DNA of 64,000 bases from Pusillimonas sp. GTDB taxonomy: Bacteria > Pseudomonadota > Gammaproteobacteria > Burkholderiales > Burkholderiaceae_B. Every line of letters starts with the position of its first letter. Position 1 is the stretch's first letter. This document shows, one piece after another, positions 18,244 to 27,634 of this stretch. The stretch is from NCBI RefSeq assembly GCF_029263785.1, contig NZ_JAJUFE010000009.1:1-64000 (forward strand), written 5' to 3'. A program made the position numbers and the translations under genes. The notes below the pieces were generated by a model. That model worked only from the letters and a program-made list of their open reading frames with translations. It had not been told where the DNA came from and ran no database searches.

Positions 18244-20172
18244 TCAACCGGGAGCCTCTCGCGATTCAGAGACGCTCCCGGTAACAGGGTGGCCGTCTTG
18301 CTTTACTTGCACAGTGACGCACACGACCGTTCCATCCGGCCCGGACTCGACATCCAGACTACCGCCCAAGCGTTCGGCGCGTGCCGCCATACTACGCATG
18401 CCCACACCCTGTCCGGCGTCGCGCACAGCCTGAACATCGAATCCCACCCCATCGTCCTCGACAACAATACGCAGGATGTCGGCCTTTGGCTGCGCGCAGA
18501 CCACGCGAACATGGCGAGCCCGACCATGTTTGATGACATTGGATAATGCTTCTTCGACCAGCCGTGCCAATCCCAGGCAATGCAATGCGCTGGGCCTGGT
18601 GCGCCACTTTTCTGCCACGTCCCAAGTGATCGCGACTTCGAGCTCATCAAACAAGCGCGTGAACCGGTGGCGCAATGGTGCCAGCCACTGAACGGGCGTT
18701 TCGGGCACCACTGTCGTTGCGCTGGAGTCGTAATCGATCACCTGACGCAGATCGTCGCGGAGCACTTTCAGCAAGGAAAGCATGCGTTCATTGGACAGGG
18801 GCTGCTTGGCCTGCTCTACCCAGGCCATGCTGCGCACCAGGCTTCCGCCCAAGCCATCATGCAGATCGTGGACGATGGCCATCCGCTCTCGTAGCCGCGC
18901 ATGGGAAAGCTCCTGGTCATGCTCTCGCGCCAGAACCTCGGCCAGTTCCGCACGCACCTGCGCAGCGTGTACCTGCAATTCCTGGTTGAAGTGCTCGATG
19001 CGATGCATGCTCGCAGCCAGTCTCCCGCCCAGCAGCAAGGCCATGAACAACACGGTAATGGGGCCTGTGACTGCCCCCCACATTTCGTGCGACCCCCAAC
19101 CATTGAGCAACACGACAATATCGTGGACCCCCACCACCAGAAAAACCAACCAGCAAAGAGCCAAAAGCAAGTGCTGAGGCTCGCGCGTACGCCACGCGTG
19201 CCACTGAAACTGAAGACAGTTGGACAGGAAAATGAGCACGAAGCCAGCCCAGACCAACTCCATGGCCGGGCGCGATGCCACTACAGACACCAATACTCCA
19301 GCCGCGGTCACCAACCAAAGCGCTTTCTGTACCCGCGGCAGGTGCTGCTCACCAAAACGCCAGGTAAACAGGCAAAAGGCCGCCACGTACAGGATGAATG
19401 CAATGTTGTTGAGTCGCGAATGTGTTTCGATGCTGCTGAATGGCCAGGCATCCGTCGCAAGAATTGTGGCCATGTACAGCACCCAGCACAGCGACATCAG
19501 GGCATACCAGCCAAACGCGAGCTCGGAACGCCGCAAACACCAGACCACAAGGTAGATACAACCCATGGCACCCGACAGACCTAAAGCGATGAGATGAACA
19601 TTTCGCTGGCGCCACAGGTTCTTGGCGTGCACGGCCTCAGCCTGCTCCGCAGGGCCCAAAAAATAGCTTCCCAGGCCGGGGGTGTACGCAGCCATCCCCA
19701 CCACGCGTATCCATATCGTATTGACCCCATCCCGCAATGCCGATTCGGGCAGTAGCCAGCGCCGCGGCATATTCCACGACTGAGACAAGGGTTCGCCCAG
19801 AGAAACATCCCGCCACAGCAGGTCGTCGTTAAGATACACCTCGCCAGCCATGCTGATGCCCGCCAAGCTGAGTGCCAGAGGCCGGCTGGATGCCGGAACA
19901 GCATCGGGCGTGCAAGCCCTCTCCCAGTCGATGCGATACCAAGCCGTCCCCTCGTAACCCGGCCACCGCTTCACCCAAATGTCGGGCAACTGCACCGGTT
20001 CCCAACCTCCGACCGGCCGCGACGTCTCGGGCGTACCGGCACGCGCCGCCGAAATGGACAACACTTGTGGGGAACAATCCTGCGGCACCGCTGCCCAGGC
20101 AGGCACAGTCGCCAGACCCAGACCCAAGTACAGCGCACAGAAAGCCAGCCACCCGGCCAGCACACGCGTCAC
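18244..20172 (-). CDS. NarL-type sensor histidine kinase with periplasmic jelly-roll and 7TM region
   Basis: 642 residues. A signal peptide (1-27) is followed by a periplasmic domain, about 30-185, resembling the galactose-binding-like 7TMR-DISM extracellular domain (GTAWYRIDWE, GEVYLNDDLLWRD). Seven or so membrane helices (190-395), a coiled-coil linker and a HisKA_3 dimerisation domain with phospho-His in VHDLHDGLGGSLVRS follow. The C-terminal HATPase has VEEALSNVIKHG, DDGVGFD and GVGMRSM. It overlaps its response-regulator gene by 4 bp. The ligand may be a small carbohydrate or lipid, but this is inference. Confidence 0.86.
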   Translation of the reverse strand: MTRVLAGWLAFCALYLGLGLATVPAWAAVPQDCSPQVLSISAARAGTPETSRPVGGWEPVQLPDIWVKRWPGYEGTAWYRIDWERACTPDAVPASSRPLALSLAGISMAGEVYLNDDLLWRDVSLGEPLSQSWNMPRRWLLPESALRDGVNTIWIRVVGMAAYTPGLGSYFLGPAEQAEAVHAKNLWRQRNVHLIALGLSGAMGCIYLVVWCLRRSELAFGWYALMSLCWVLYMATILATDAWPFSSIETHSRLNNIAFILYVAAFCLFTWRFGEQHLPRVQKALWLVTAAGVLVSVVASRPAMELVWAGFVLIFLSNCLQFQWHAWRTREPQHLLLALCWLVFLVVGVHDIVVLLNGWGSHEMWGAVTGPITVLFMALLLGGRLAASMHRIEHFNQELQVHAAQVRAELAEVLAREHDQELSHARLRERMAIVHDLHDGLGGSLVRSMAWVEQAKQPLSNERMLSLLKVLRDDLRQVIDYDSSATTVVPETPVQWLAPLRHRFTRLFDELEVAITWDVAEKWRTRPSALHCLGLARLVEEALSNVIKHGRARHVRVVCAQPKADILRIVVEDDGVGFDVQAVRDAGQGVGMRSMAARAERLGGSLDVESGPDGTVVCVTVQVKQDGHPVTGSVSESREAPG

Positions 20173-20906
20173 TCGACCACTCCACGTGCGCGGCCCGCGC
20201 GCACAGCCATCGTACGAGAGGACACGGCCAACTTGCGATAGATGCGTTTGATGTGGCTTTCAACCGTATAACGCGACAGGAACAAACGCTCGGCAATCTC
20301 GCGATTTGTCAGCCCATCGGCTACAAGACGCAGAATCTGCCCTTCGCGATCGCTAAGAGTTTCTCCCTGGGCTGTGGTGAGCGTCATGGCTGGAGTCGCC
20401 GGTGCCACCTCTGCAGCAGTGACCGGAGCACGTGCGGCAGTCACGTCGCCCAAGGGTAGAAGCTGCAGGATGCGACGCGCAATGAAGGGGTCGATTGGCG
20501 CGCCGCCGCGCAGCACGCTACGAATACTCATGGAGACTTCGATATCGTCCCGCTCTTTCAGCACATATCCCGTCGCTCCCGCACGTAAGGCGCTAAGAAT
20601 TGCCTCTTCAGAGCTCCACGCGGACACCACCAGAATACCCATGTCGGGTGACTCGGCCCGCATCTGTGCAATAAGGTCCAAGCCGCTGCCATCGGGCAGC
20701 ATCAGGTCTACCAGCGCCAGGGACACGGGCTGGCTGGCCAGGCACGCACGTGCGTCGCCCAGGCTGGCGGCGTGAAGCAAGGCATCAGACGCATAACCAA
20801 GCTGCCGCAATATGCCGTGCAGACGCTGTTGCAAAAGAGGCTCGTCTTCTACTACCAGCACAGGGGAAGGCAGGATAGCCTGAAATTCGGGAAGGGAATT
20901 ACGCAT
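20169..20906 (-). CDS. NarL/FixJ-family response regulator
   Basis: 245 residues if started at ATG 20906 (MRNSLPEFQ); an upstream start at 20933 is possible. The receiver domain has VVEDEPLLQQRL, phosphoacceptor Asp in LALVDLMLPDGSG and the LKE lysine. An alanine/proline-rich linker leads to a LuxR-type HTH (LSDREGQILRLVADGLTNREIAERL, then FLSRYTVESHIKRIYRKL). Its stop overlaps the kinase start by 4 bp, so the pair is translationally coupled. Targets are unknown. Confidence 0.9.
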   Translation of the reverse strand: MRNSLPEFQAILPSPVLVVEDEPLLQQRLHGILRQLGYASDALLHAASLGDARACLASQPVSLALVDLMLPDGSGLDLIAQMRAESPDMGILVVSAWSSEEAILSALRAGATGYVLKERDDIEVSMSIRSVLRGGAPIDPFIARRILQLLPLGDVTAARAPVTAAEVAPATPAMTLTTAQGETLSDREGQILRLVADGLTNREIAERLFLSRYTVESHIKRIYRKLAVSSRTMAVRAGRARGVVE

Positions 20907-21105
20907 ACGACATTCGGTCTGGTTCCGCCACACGCCAAAGTTTCGACATCGTATGCGGCTCCCCTGTGCCTGTCATCCCCAAAAACAGGGATTTTGGCGG
21001 CGAAATCGAAAATTACCCAATTTCAGGGATGTTGCAAAGCATTTCTGAATCGTACAGTACGTCGCGGCACCAATACCAATTTCCCACCCTTTTATAAGGT
21101 AAATC

Positions 21106-21438
21106 ATGTTCAAGCGTTTTTTCCTGCTGTCTGCTATTACCCTCACCGCCCTGGCCGGCGCCAATACCGCCGCGGCGGCCGATCGCCATGTCAAGGTCAT
21201 CAACAAAACCAAGACCGCCATTCTCAGCTTTTACGCATCGCGCACCTCTTCCAACGATTGGGAAGAAGACATTCTGGGCGAGGACGTGATCATGCCGGGC
21301 AAGTCGATGGTGATCAACATCGACGACGGCAGCGGCGCCTGCAAATACGACTTTAAGGGCGAGTTCGAGGACGGCGAAGAAGTTGTCAAGGCGAACGTCG
21401 ACGTCTGCAAGATCGGCGAGTTCGCGTTCACCGAATAA
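21106..21438 (+). CDS. Small exported protein of unknown function
   Basis: 110 residues with AAGG before ATG 21106. A clear signal peptide (MFKRFFLLSAITLTALAGAN, cleavage after the AAAA region near residue 25) is followed by a compact acidic domain with segments HVKVINKTKTAILSFYASR and DGSGACKYDFKGEF and two cysteines able to form a disulfide. It resembles a widespread but uncharacterised family of small periplasmic proteins. No functional inference can be made. Confidence 0.72.
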   Translation: MFKRFFLLSAITLTALAGANTAAAADRHVKVINKTKTAILSFYASRTSSNDWEEDILGEDVIMPGKSMVINIDDGSGACKYDFKGEFEDGEEVVKANVDVCKIGEFAFTE

Positions 21439-21509
21439 GAAAAGCGCATTCATGCCCGTTAAGGCAACTGTGCCGGGGCCTTGGCACCCGGCATACTCCA
21501 GAGGCACTG

Positions 21510-21932
21510 ATGGCCCCTGTCCAGATAAAAGGCCAAATGATGCCTGACTCGAAGCTGCGATGGATCGTGTTTCCGGGAGTGTTCGCGGGCTTGGCGCTTC
21601 ATGCCTACATCTGCTTTATCGTTGCAGACAGTGCGCCGAATTCATTCACGGTCGGTCTGTTTGCGCTGTCGATTCTTCCTTACTTGGCCTGCCTTGCTGC
21701 CGGCATGAATGGTTCTTGCGGGCAACTGATGGCGGTTTGCGCGATATTGCCGCTGCTGTGGGTAGACCTAGAAGCCTTGCACGAGGCGACCATCGCTCCC
21801 ACAACCTCGACGTCACCCCTGGTGCTCATAATCGTTCCGGTCATCAATTTCGTTGTTTTGGCATTGGGGTTTCTCTTGGGCTGGATCGTGTTTGTTTTGG
21901 CCCGTCGGTTCGCTGCAGAAAAGACCCTGTGA
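21510..21932 (+). CDS. Small integral membrane protein, unknown function
   Basis: About 140 residues with four hydrophobic helices (roughly 18-38, 46-66, 70-88 and 102-128). ATG codons at 21510, 21537 and 21540 are all possible starts. No family recognised. A hairpin (TGCCGGG 21471-21477 with CCCGGCA 21487-21493) lies in the gap before it but lacks a T-run. It precedes lemA by 46 bp in the same direction. Confidence 0.6.
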   Translation: MAPVQIKGQMMPDSKLRWIVFPGVFAGLALHAYICFIVADSAPNSFTVGLFALSILPYLACLAAGMNGSCGQLMAVCAILPLLWVDLEALHEATIAPTTSTSPLVLIIVPVINFVVLALGFLLGWIVFVLARRFAAEKTL

Positions 21933-21978
21933 CCCGGTGCAAACTGTACATTTCCGCACAAATAAACAAGCCCGCCTC

Positions 21979-22539
21979 ATGGAAATTCTATTACCAGCTG
22001 TCGCCGTTATTATTCTGACTCTTCTTTACCTTATCCATCTGTACAACGGCTTGGTGCGTTCCAGGCAGTTGGCTGAAGAAGGATGGTCCGGAATAGACAT
22101 ACAGCTCAAGCGACGCGCCGATCTGATTCCCAACCTTGTTCACACGTTACGCAGTTATGCTACCCATGAAAGGCAAACCCTCGACGCCGTTATTGCTGCC
22201 CGAAACCAGGCGCTTGGCGTATCTGCCGGCGATGTTTCCGGGCGTGCCGCAGCCGAAGATGCGCTAGGCCAAGCACTGGCCAGACTGTTTGCCCTTGCCG
22301 AGGCATACCCTGATCTGAAGGCAAGCGAAAATTTTCTTGGACTGCAAACATCGCTGGAAACTCTGGAGCGTGAAATCCAGATGGCGCGCCGCTACTACAA
22401 CGGCGCCGCGCGCGACCTGAATGTGCGTATAGAAAGCGTTCCCTCCAACCTGGTGGCCGGCCATTTTGGTTTCACCAAGAAAGCCTACTTCGAGATCACC
22501 GAAGCCATTGATCGCGCGCTTCCTCAAGTTTCGATCTGA
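21979..22539 (+). CDS. lemA: LemA family protein
   Basis: 186 residues from ATG 21979. One N-terminal membrane helix (3-22) is followed by the helical LemA domain with the signature YNGLVRSRQLAEEGWSGIDI, RRADLIPNLVHTLRSYA and YNGAARDLN. Its function is not firmly known; it is commonly encoded next to a DUF2207 or TPM-domain membrane protein, as here (2 bp before the next start). Confidence 0.92.
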   Translation: MEILLPAVAVIILTLLYLIHLYNGLVRSRQLAEEGWSGIDIQLKRRADLIPNLVHTLRSYATHERQTLDAVIAARNQALGVSAGDVSGRAAAEDALGQALARLFALAEAYPDLKASENFLGLQTSLETLEREIQMARRYYNGAARDLNVRIESVPSNLVAGHFGFTKKAYFEITEAIDRALPQVSI

Positions 22540-22541
22540 CT

Positions 22542-24482
22542 ATGGCAACGATTGGAAGGATGTTGGCCGGCCTGGCTTGTGCCGGCGTTCTGCTCACATC
22601 ACCGCTTTCGCTGCGGGCAGAGGAAAGAATCCACGTCTATGAAGTCGACATTGCAGTTGCCGAAGACGGCAATCTGGAAATTGCCGAGCACATTCATATA
22701 ACCGCAGAAGGCGAACAGATCGTACATGGGATCGACCGGGAGATCCCCTTGGCATTTATCACCGCCGACGGCCATCGCGCCCGGTCGCACTTGACGGTAC
22801 TGGATATCCAGCGAGACGGCGAACCAGAACATTACGAAGTCTTCGAGAACAATCGTGGTGCGGTGATACGCATCGGTACGAGCGGTGTCAAACTGACTCC
22901 GGACGATTACCTGTACAGCATCCAGTATCAAGTCAACCGTATCATTAACCATTCAGCAGAGCACGACAGGCTCATCTGGAACGTCAACGGCAACGAAGGG
23001 CGTTTTCCGATCGACTCACTTTCGGCGCGAGTCACGTTGCCAGAGGGGGCAGCACCCCTTGGTGTATACGTACACACAGGCGCGTTAACAGAGCATGGCA
23101 AGGACGCCGTCATTAGTACATTCGGCAATGTGATCACCTTTGAGACTACCCGAACCTTCTTGCCTGGCCAAAACATGACCTTCGAGATACTGCTTCCCAA
23201 GGGGGTAATCCAGCCCCCGGATGAGGCAACCCTGGCCGATTGGAAGGCCGGCGACTATGCATCGACCAGCTCCGCTGCGATGACCGCCGGCTGGAGCGCA
23301 TTGCTGGCGCTCTTTCTGTGGTTCGTGCTTGGGCGTGACCCCCGTCCGGGCGTGATTGTGCCGCGATGGGATCCGCCGAATGGAATGTCGCCGGGCCGCG
23401 TCCACTACAGCATTTCCCGAAACTTTGCGACGGGCTTCTGGACGGCCTTTTCTGCCTCAATTATTGACCTGGCCATAAAGGGAAAGGTCGTGCTGGAGGA
23501 CCTTGCGGATGGCATTTCTGTAAGGAGGATATTCGACGCGGACGATTCAGCTTTGCCCAACGAACAGGCCGCCATCTTGCGGATGCTTCCGCCAAGCGGT
23601 GACAGCTTCCGCTTCAATGGTGACCATGCCGCGCGCACACTAAGATTGGCAGACGAATTCTGCGACGCAGTAGCAACCGACATTGGCCACACCTTCTATA
23701 AACCAAAACGATGGGTCTGGATAAGCTTCGGCCTGCTCATGTTTTTCGCACTGCTTGGGCACGAGATGAGCTTTTCCATCGGCGTTGAATATCTGGACGG
23801 CTGGCTGCCGGATCATTGCCTCGCAGCACTGGTTGCATGGGTCTTCGCCGCGTACGCCGTGGGCAAGTGGAGGAAGCTGCTGTTTTCGTCGCAGCGTGCC
23901 AGTACAAAGGATCTGATTGTCGTTCTGCTGAGCCTTTTTGTTGCGGCGGCCATATTGCTGTTGTTCACCCTGCTTGTCTACGCCGACGCACCTGTGTCAC
24001 GCGATGGCTTATGGCTGACCTTTTCATTGGCAATGCTCACGACCCTGCTCTGGGCCTTCATCGGACGCCTTAGCCGCAAGGGGCGTGAAGTAATGGATGG
24101 AATTGATGGTCTACGGCTGTATCTTGAGCTGGCCGAAAAGGACAGGATGGCACTGGCCGGCGCGCCGGCCATCTCGCCCGCGCACTACGAGACCTTGTTG
24201 CCTTATGCCATTGCGCTGGGCGTGGAGAAGGCCTGGAGCAACCATTTTGAGGCTGTACTGGCCGAAGCCCGGTCGACCGACGCTTCGGGCACCTACCATC
24301 CCCTATGGTATTCAGAGCCTGGCACTGGGGCACTTGCCCGGGCTGCCGAACTTGGCGAGTTCTCTTCTCGCATGGCTGCAAGCATCGAGAGAAGTCTTCC
24401 GAGAGAGAGCGAATCAGATGGAACCGACTCGGTGGGTAGCAGTGGCAGTGGTCGGGGTGGAGGTGGGATTGGGGGGTGGTAG
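22542..24482 (+). CDS. DUF2207 membrane protein
   Basis: 646 residues. A signal peptide or first helix (1-27) leads into a periplasmic DUF2207 domain (about 30-235: IHVYEVDIAVAEDGNLEIAEHI, RLIWNVNGNEGRFPI). A membrane helix near 245-265, a cytoplasmic region, three more helices (about 385-515) and a C-terminal tail ending in a glycine-rich GGGGIGGW follow. The family partners LemA and is thought to be membrane-associated; its activity is unknown. Co-directional with lemA and probably in one operon with it. Confidence 0.88.
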   Translation: MATIGRMLAGLACAGVLLTSPLSLRAEERIHVYEVDIAVAEDGNLEIAEHIHITAEGEQIVHGIDREIPLAFITADGHRARSHLTVLDIQRDGEPEHYEVFENNRGAVIRIGTSGVKLTPDDYLYSIQYQVNRIINHSAEHDRLIWNVNGNEGRFPIDSLSARVTLPEGAAPLGVYVHTGALTEHGKDAVISTFGNVITFETTRTFLPGQNMTFEILLPKGVIQPPDEATLADWKAGDYASTSSAAMTAGWSALLALFLWFVLGRDPRPGVIVPRWDPPNGMSPGRVHYSISRNFATGFWTAFSASIIDLAIKGKVVLEDLADGISVRRIFDADDSALPNEQAAILRMLPPSGDSFRFNGDHAARTLRLADEFCDAVATDIGHTFYKPKRWVWISFGLLMFFALLGHEMSFSIGVEYLDGWLPDHCLAALVAWVFAAYAVGKWRKLLFSSQRASTKDLIVVLLSLFVAAAILLLFTLLVYADAPVSRDGLWLTFSLAMLTTLLWAFIGRLSRKGREVMDGIDGLRLYLELAEKDRMALAGAPAISPAHYETLLPYAIALGVEKAWSNHFEAVLAEARSTDASGTYHPLWYSEPGTGALARAAELGEFSSRMAASIERSLPRESESDGTDSVGSSGSGRGGGGIGGW

Positions 24483-24558
24483 ACGGCTCCGGCCACGTGC
24501 CTGACATGCGTCTGCCACGATTCTGTCAATCCGCAACAGACGCAAGGTTCTGCACCGT

Positions 24559-25626
24559 TCAAGCCACTATGGTCTCGTTCAAAAACGGATAGTCAATATA
24601 CCCTTCCGGGCCCGCCGTATAAAAGGTGTTTTTGTCGGGCGTGTTTAGCGCAGCGCCCAATCGAAGGCGTTCCGGCAGATCGGGGTTCGCCAGAAAAGCC
24701 CCGCCAAATACCGCTGCATCGGCACGCCCTTCAGCCAGAAGGGATTCAGCACGAAGCTTGTCTAAACCGCCCCCGGCCAAGTATGGACCCTTAAAGCGTT
24801 TACGCAGAAGGCCATGATAGTCAACACCAGGCTTGAACAGCGCAACATGCAGATAGGCCAGGTCCAGATCACGCAATTGCTCAACCAGCGACGAGTAGGT
24901 TTGCACCGGAGTGTCGTCGCTGATGTCATTGAAGTTCATCTCGGGCGCAATCTTGATTCCAACGCGTCCCGCACCCACTTCGTCCACCATCGCATCCAGC
25001 ACTTCCAGGATGAACCGCGAGCGGTTCTGCACCGATCCACCGTACAGATCCTGGCGCTGGTTGCTATTGGACGACAGAAACTGCTCCGGCAGGTAACCCG
25101 AGGCCGCATGAAGTTCGACACCATCAAACCCGGCGTCGATGGCACGACGAGCGGCCAGCGCATAGCTGCGTATGACTTCAGCGATCTCTACTAGACTCAG
25201 CGCGCGGGGCGTCTCATAATCGACTTGACCAATCGGGGTCCAGGCTTGCCCGGCGGGTTTGATCGCAGAGGGAGCCACTGGGGTCGCCCCGTTGAGTAGA
25301 GAAGGATGCGAGATTCGCCCGCAATGCATCAGTTGCATAAAAATACGGCCGCCCTTCGCGTGTACCGCCTCGGCTACTTTTTGCCATGCCGCAATTTGTG
25401 CGGTGGTTTCAATACCCGGCGTACGCACATACCCCTTCCCCAATGCTGTCGGAAAGACCCCTTCCGTAATAGTCAGCCCGGCGCTGGCGCGTTGGGCATA
25501 GTAAAGCGCAACCAGATCGCTTGGCACACCTTCATCGTCTGAACGCGAGCGCGTCATGGGTGCCATAACGACACGATTTCGGACGGTAGTACGACCGATC
25601 TGAAGCGAAGTAAATAGCTGACTCAT
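24559..25626 (-). CDS. Old Yellow Enzyme-type alkene reductase
   Basis: 355 residues from ATG 25626 (MSQLFTSLQIGR). FMN-binding TIM barrel with MAPMTRSRS, LMHCGRISH, GFDGVELHAASGYLPEQF and DLYGGSVQNR. The family uses NAD(P)H to reduce activated C=C bonds, nitro esters and quinones. The substrate-binding pair, normally His-x-x-Asn or His-x-x-His, reads H173-A-A-S176 here, an unusual replacement; Y178 is kept. It is divergent from a LysR regulator, the likely controller. Confidence 0.9.
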   Translation of the reverse strand: MSQLFTSLQIGRTTVRNRVVMAPMTRSRSDDEGVPSDLVALYYAQRASAGLTITEGVFPTALGKGYVRTPGIETTAQIAAWQKVAEAVHAKGGRIFMQLMHCGRISHPSLLNGATPVAPSAIKPAGQAWTPIGQVDYETPRALSLVEIAEVIRSYALAARRAIDAGFDGVELHAASGYLPEQFLSSNSNQRQDLYGGSVQNRSRFILEVLDAMVDEVGAGRVGIKIAPEMNFNDISDDTPVQTYSSLVEQLRDLDLAYLHVALFKPGVDYHGLLRKRFKGPYLAGGGLDKLRAESLLAEGRADAAVFGGAFLANPDLPERLRLGAALNTPDKNTFYTAGPEGYIDYPFLNETIVA

Positions 25627-25730
25627 GGTGATGTCCTGAAAAATAACTCGACACACCAATCATCCGCCTGCACTGGCGAGCAATAAAGTAGCGAAATCCG
25701 AAATGACTGATCCATTTTACGGAGCAATAA

Positions 25731-26618
25731 ATGGAATTGCTGAACGACATGGCCCTGTTTGTCGAGGTCGTCCAAGCCGGCGGGTTCCGGCGCGCATCCG
25801 AAACAGTTGGGCTGACAATTTCCACCGTTTCGCGTCGAATCACCCGCTTGGAAAAAACCATAGGTTTGCGGCTGCTGCACCGAACCACCCGCAAGATCGA
25901 GCTTACCGAAGCAGGCCGCATCTATTTCGAGCGGTGCAAGCATCTTGTTGATGAGGCCAGGCTTGCTCATGAACAACTTGGCCAGCTACAGGTTCAGCCC
26001 ACTGGCACATTGAAGGCCTCGCTGCCGGTAGAGTTTGCGACCATCTACCTCGCACCACTCATCGTTGAATTCTCCAGGCTGTACCCCGACATCGATTTCG
26101 TTTTCGACATGACTCCCCGCCTTGTCGACCTGGTTGCGGAACCCATCGATGTCGCGATTCGAATGGGCGAACAGCCGAGCTCGCAGCTGATTGCGCGCCA
26201 CTTGGTGGATCTACCGCGACATCTGTACGCTTCCCCCAACTACATCGCCGAATTCGGACTGCCCCGCGAACCCAAGGAGTTGACGCATCATCAATGCCTA
26301 GTCTTCCAGGGAGCCAAAACCTGGACGCTACACCGGGCCGAAGAAGAGATAGAGGTTGAGGTAACCGGACGATTTCAACTGAATAGTGCCGGACTGATTC
26401 ACCGGCTATGCAAAGCAGACCAGGGAATTGGCGTGCTGCCTCCCGAGGTGGTGGAAGAAGACATCGCGCAAGGGCGGCTATGCCGGGTTGTGCCAGGGTG
26501 GTCAGCAACGCCGGTGCCCATCTACGCGGTGACCGAGACCCGGCTAGTGCCCGCGAAGACGCGTAGGTTTGTTGAGTTTTTGCGGGAGGGGTTGCAGAGG
26601 TATGGGGGTGGGGATTGA
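25731..26618 (+). CDS. LysR-family transcriptional regulator
   Basis: 295 residues. An N-terminal winged HTH (MALFVEVVQAGGFRRASETVG, TVSRRITRLEKTIGLRLLHR) is followed by a periplasmic-binding-like effector domain. It belongs to the large PecT/DsdC-like group often found divergent from oxidoreductases, here the Old Yellow Enzyme 104 bp away, which it likely controls. The C-terminus overlaps a terminator hairpin. Confidence 0.9.
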   Translation: MELLNDMALFVEVVQAGGFRRASETVGLTISTVSRRITRLEKTIGLRLLHRTTRKIELTEAGRIYFERCKHLVDEARLAHEQLGQLQVQPTGTLKASLPVEFATIYLAPLIVEFSRLYPDIDFVFDMTPRLVDLVAEPIDVAIRMGEQPSSQLIARHLVDLPRHLYASPNYIAEFGLPREPKELTHHQCLVFQGAKTWTLHRAEEEIEVEVTGRFQLNSAGLIHRLCKADQGIGVLPPEVVEEDIAQGRLCRVVPGWSATPVPIYAVTETRLVPAKTRRFVEFLREGLQRYGGGD

Positions 26619-26632
26619 AACCGCCCTTTTTT
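26606..26632 (+). terminator. Rho-independent terminator after the LysR gene
   Basis: GGGTGG (26606-26611) pairs with CCGCCC (26621-26626, one G-U pair) over a 9-nt loop and is followed by six T residues. The stem begins inside the last codons of the LysR gene. Confidence 0.65.
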
Positions 26633-26657
26633 ATTGTATTTATTGGATTTTCTAGAC

Positions 26658-26742
26658 TGGTGCCCGGGGCCGGAATCGAACCGGCACGCCTTGCGGCGGG
26701 GGATTTTGAGTCCCCTGCGTCTACCAATTTCACCACCCGGGC
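26658..26742 (-). tRNA. tRNA-Leu (anticodon CAA)
   Basis: On the minus strand the acceptor stem GCCCGGG pairs with CCCGGGC. The D-loop TGGTAGACGC, the anticodon loop ACTCAAAATC (anticodon CAA), a class-II long variable arm, the T-arm GGTTCGATTCC and an encoded CCA end are all present. The 85-nt length fits tRNA-Leu. Confidence 0.97.
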
Positions 26743-26920
26743 ATCGAATAGTCGCCCGGCAGAGCACCGGGCGTGGCAGGAAGAGCGTAATTATACACGC
26801 TTTAATTTCATACCCTGGGCCCGTTACTTGCTACCCAGAAACCAGGCGGTTCCGGGCGGGCCTCATTCGAGTCTTCGCCGGAGTACGCCTCGAAAATTTG
26901 AGTCATTCCAGGAGAATCAC

Positions 26921-27052
26921 ATGAAAACACGAATCTGGTTGCCTATTCTTTTAGCTGTTGCGGCGTTAGCGGGTGGATGCAAGAACACGCTACATGGCGC
27001 CGGCGAAGACATTGAAAGGGGTGGGGAAAAAATACAGGAAAGCACTCGATAA
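26921..27052 (+). CDS. Entericidin A/B-family small lipoprotein
   Basis: 43 residues, preceded by AGGAGAA. A lipoprotein signal peptide (MKTRIWLPILLAVAALAGGC) places the lipidated Cys at residue 20, although the lipobox LAGG-C is slightly off consensus. The mature peptide has the entericidin signature GAGEDIERGGEKIQ. These small envelope lipoproteins are linked to stress and toxin-antidote-like behaviour in E. coli; the role here is not known. A good terminator follows at 27093-27125. Confidence 0.9.
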   Translation: MKTRIWLPILLAVAALAGGCKNTLHGAGEDIERGGEKIQESTR

Positions 27053-27092
27053 GTATTTCAACCCAGTAGCAAGTCGCTTCATTTGAGTTTAA

Positions 27093-27125
27093 GCCGTCGG
27101 GTAGGGCATCCGGCGGCTTCTTTTT
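27093..27125 (+). terminator. Rho-independent terminator after the entericidin-like gene
   Basis: GCCGTCGG (27093-27100) pairs with CCGGCGGC (27110-27117, one G-U) over a 9-nt loop and is followed by TTCTTTTT. Confidence 0.85.
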
Positions 27126-27208
27126 GCCCAGCTTGACACACTTCTCTTTCCCATTGCATCCAATGGGCAAATGGTGGCGACACCCGCCGCCTGTTCTGGA
27201 GCAATGAG

Positions 27209-27634
27209 ATGACTCGTACCCTTCTTGCCGCCGCAGCGGCTGTTGCTGTCTGCTTTGCCGTTCCTGTCGCTATGGCCGGCGAACCTGCCGTGCTCAAGGC
27301 ACCTCCGGGGAACTCTTACAAGGCCGTGAGCTCATTGGTAAAGCTGCCGGATTTCATTCCGGGCATGGGTCAACTTTTTGTGGATCCCAATACCCTGCCG
27401 GCAGGCCCCTTCCTGGGCTACGACCGGGAGGGCAAACTGGTCAACACCACCTACATGATCCCCGTTTCGCTGATGAAGGCGGATATGAATCTGAAGGATC
27501 TCAAAGCGCCTGCCGGCACTGTCGACCACGTAGATATTGTCTACAACGCGGGGCACCCAGGGGTTGAAGAACCTCATATTCACATCGTGCTCTGGAATGT
27601 GCCTGCCGACCAGGAAGCGCGGGTCGCAAAATGA
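27209..27634 (+). CDS. Exported TTHB210-like protein
   Basis: 141 residues with a cleavable signal peptide (cleavage near A24, VAMA-GEP). The mature domain contains a short His motif PHIHIVLW near residue 122 and an N-terminal VYNAGHPGVEEPH stretch that could bind metal. It resembles the small TTHB210-like family; in Thermus the namesake gene belongs to an ECF sigma regulon, which fits the sigma gene found here two genes downstream. The assignment is from memory of the family and is moderate. Overlaps the cupredoxin gene by 4 bp. Confidence 0.6.
   Translation: MTRTLLAAAAAVAVCFAVPVAMAGEPAVLKAPPGNSYKAVSSLVKLPDFIPGMGQLFVDPNTLPAGPFLGYDREGKLVNTTYMIPVSLMKADMNLKDLKAPAGTVDHVDIVYNAGHPGVEEPHIHIVLWNVPADQEARVAK

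Noticed and set aside
21471-21493. Hairpin TGCCGGG/CCCGGCA as a terminator after 21438
   Set aside because: No T-run follows it, so a terminator call is not supported; noted only as a hairpin.
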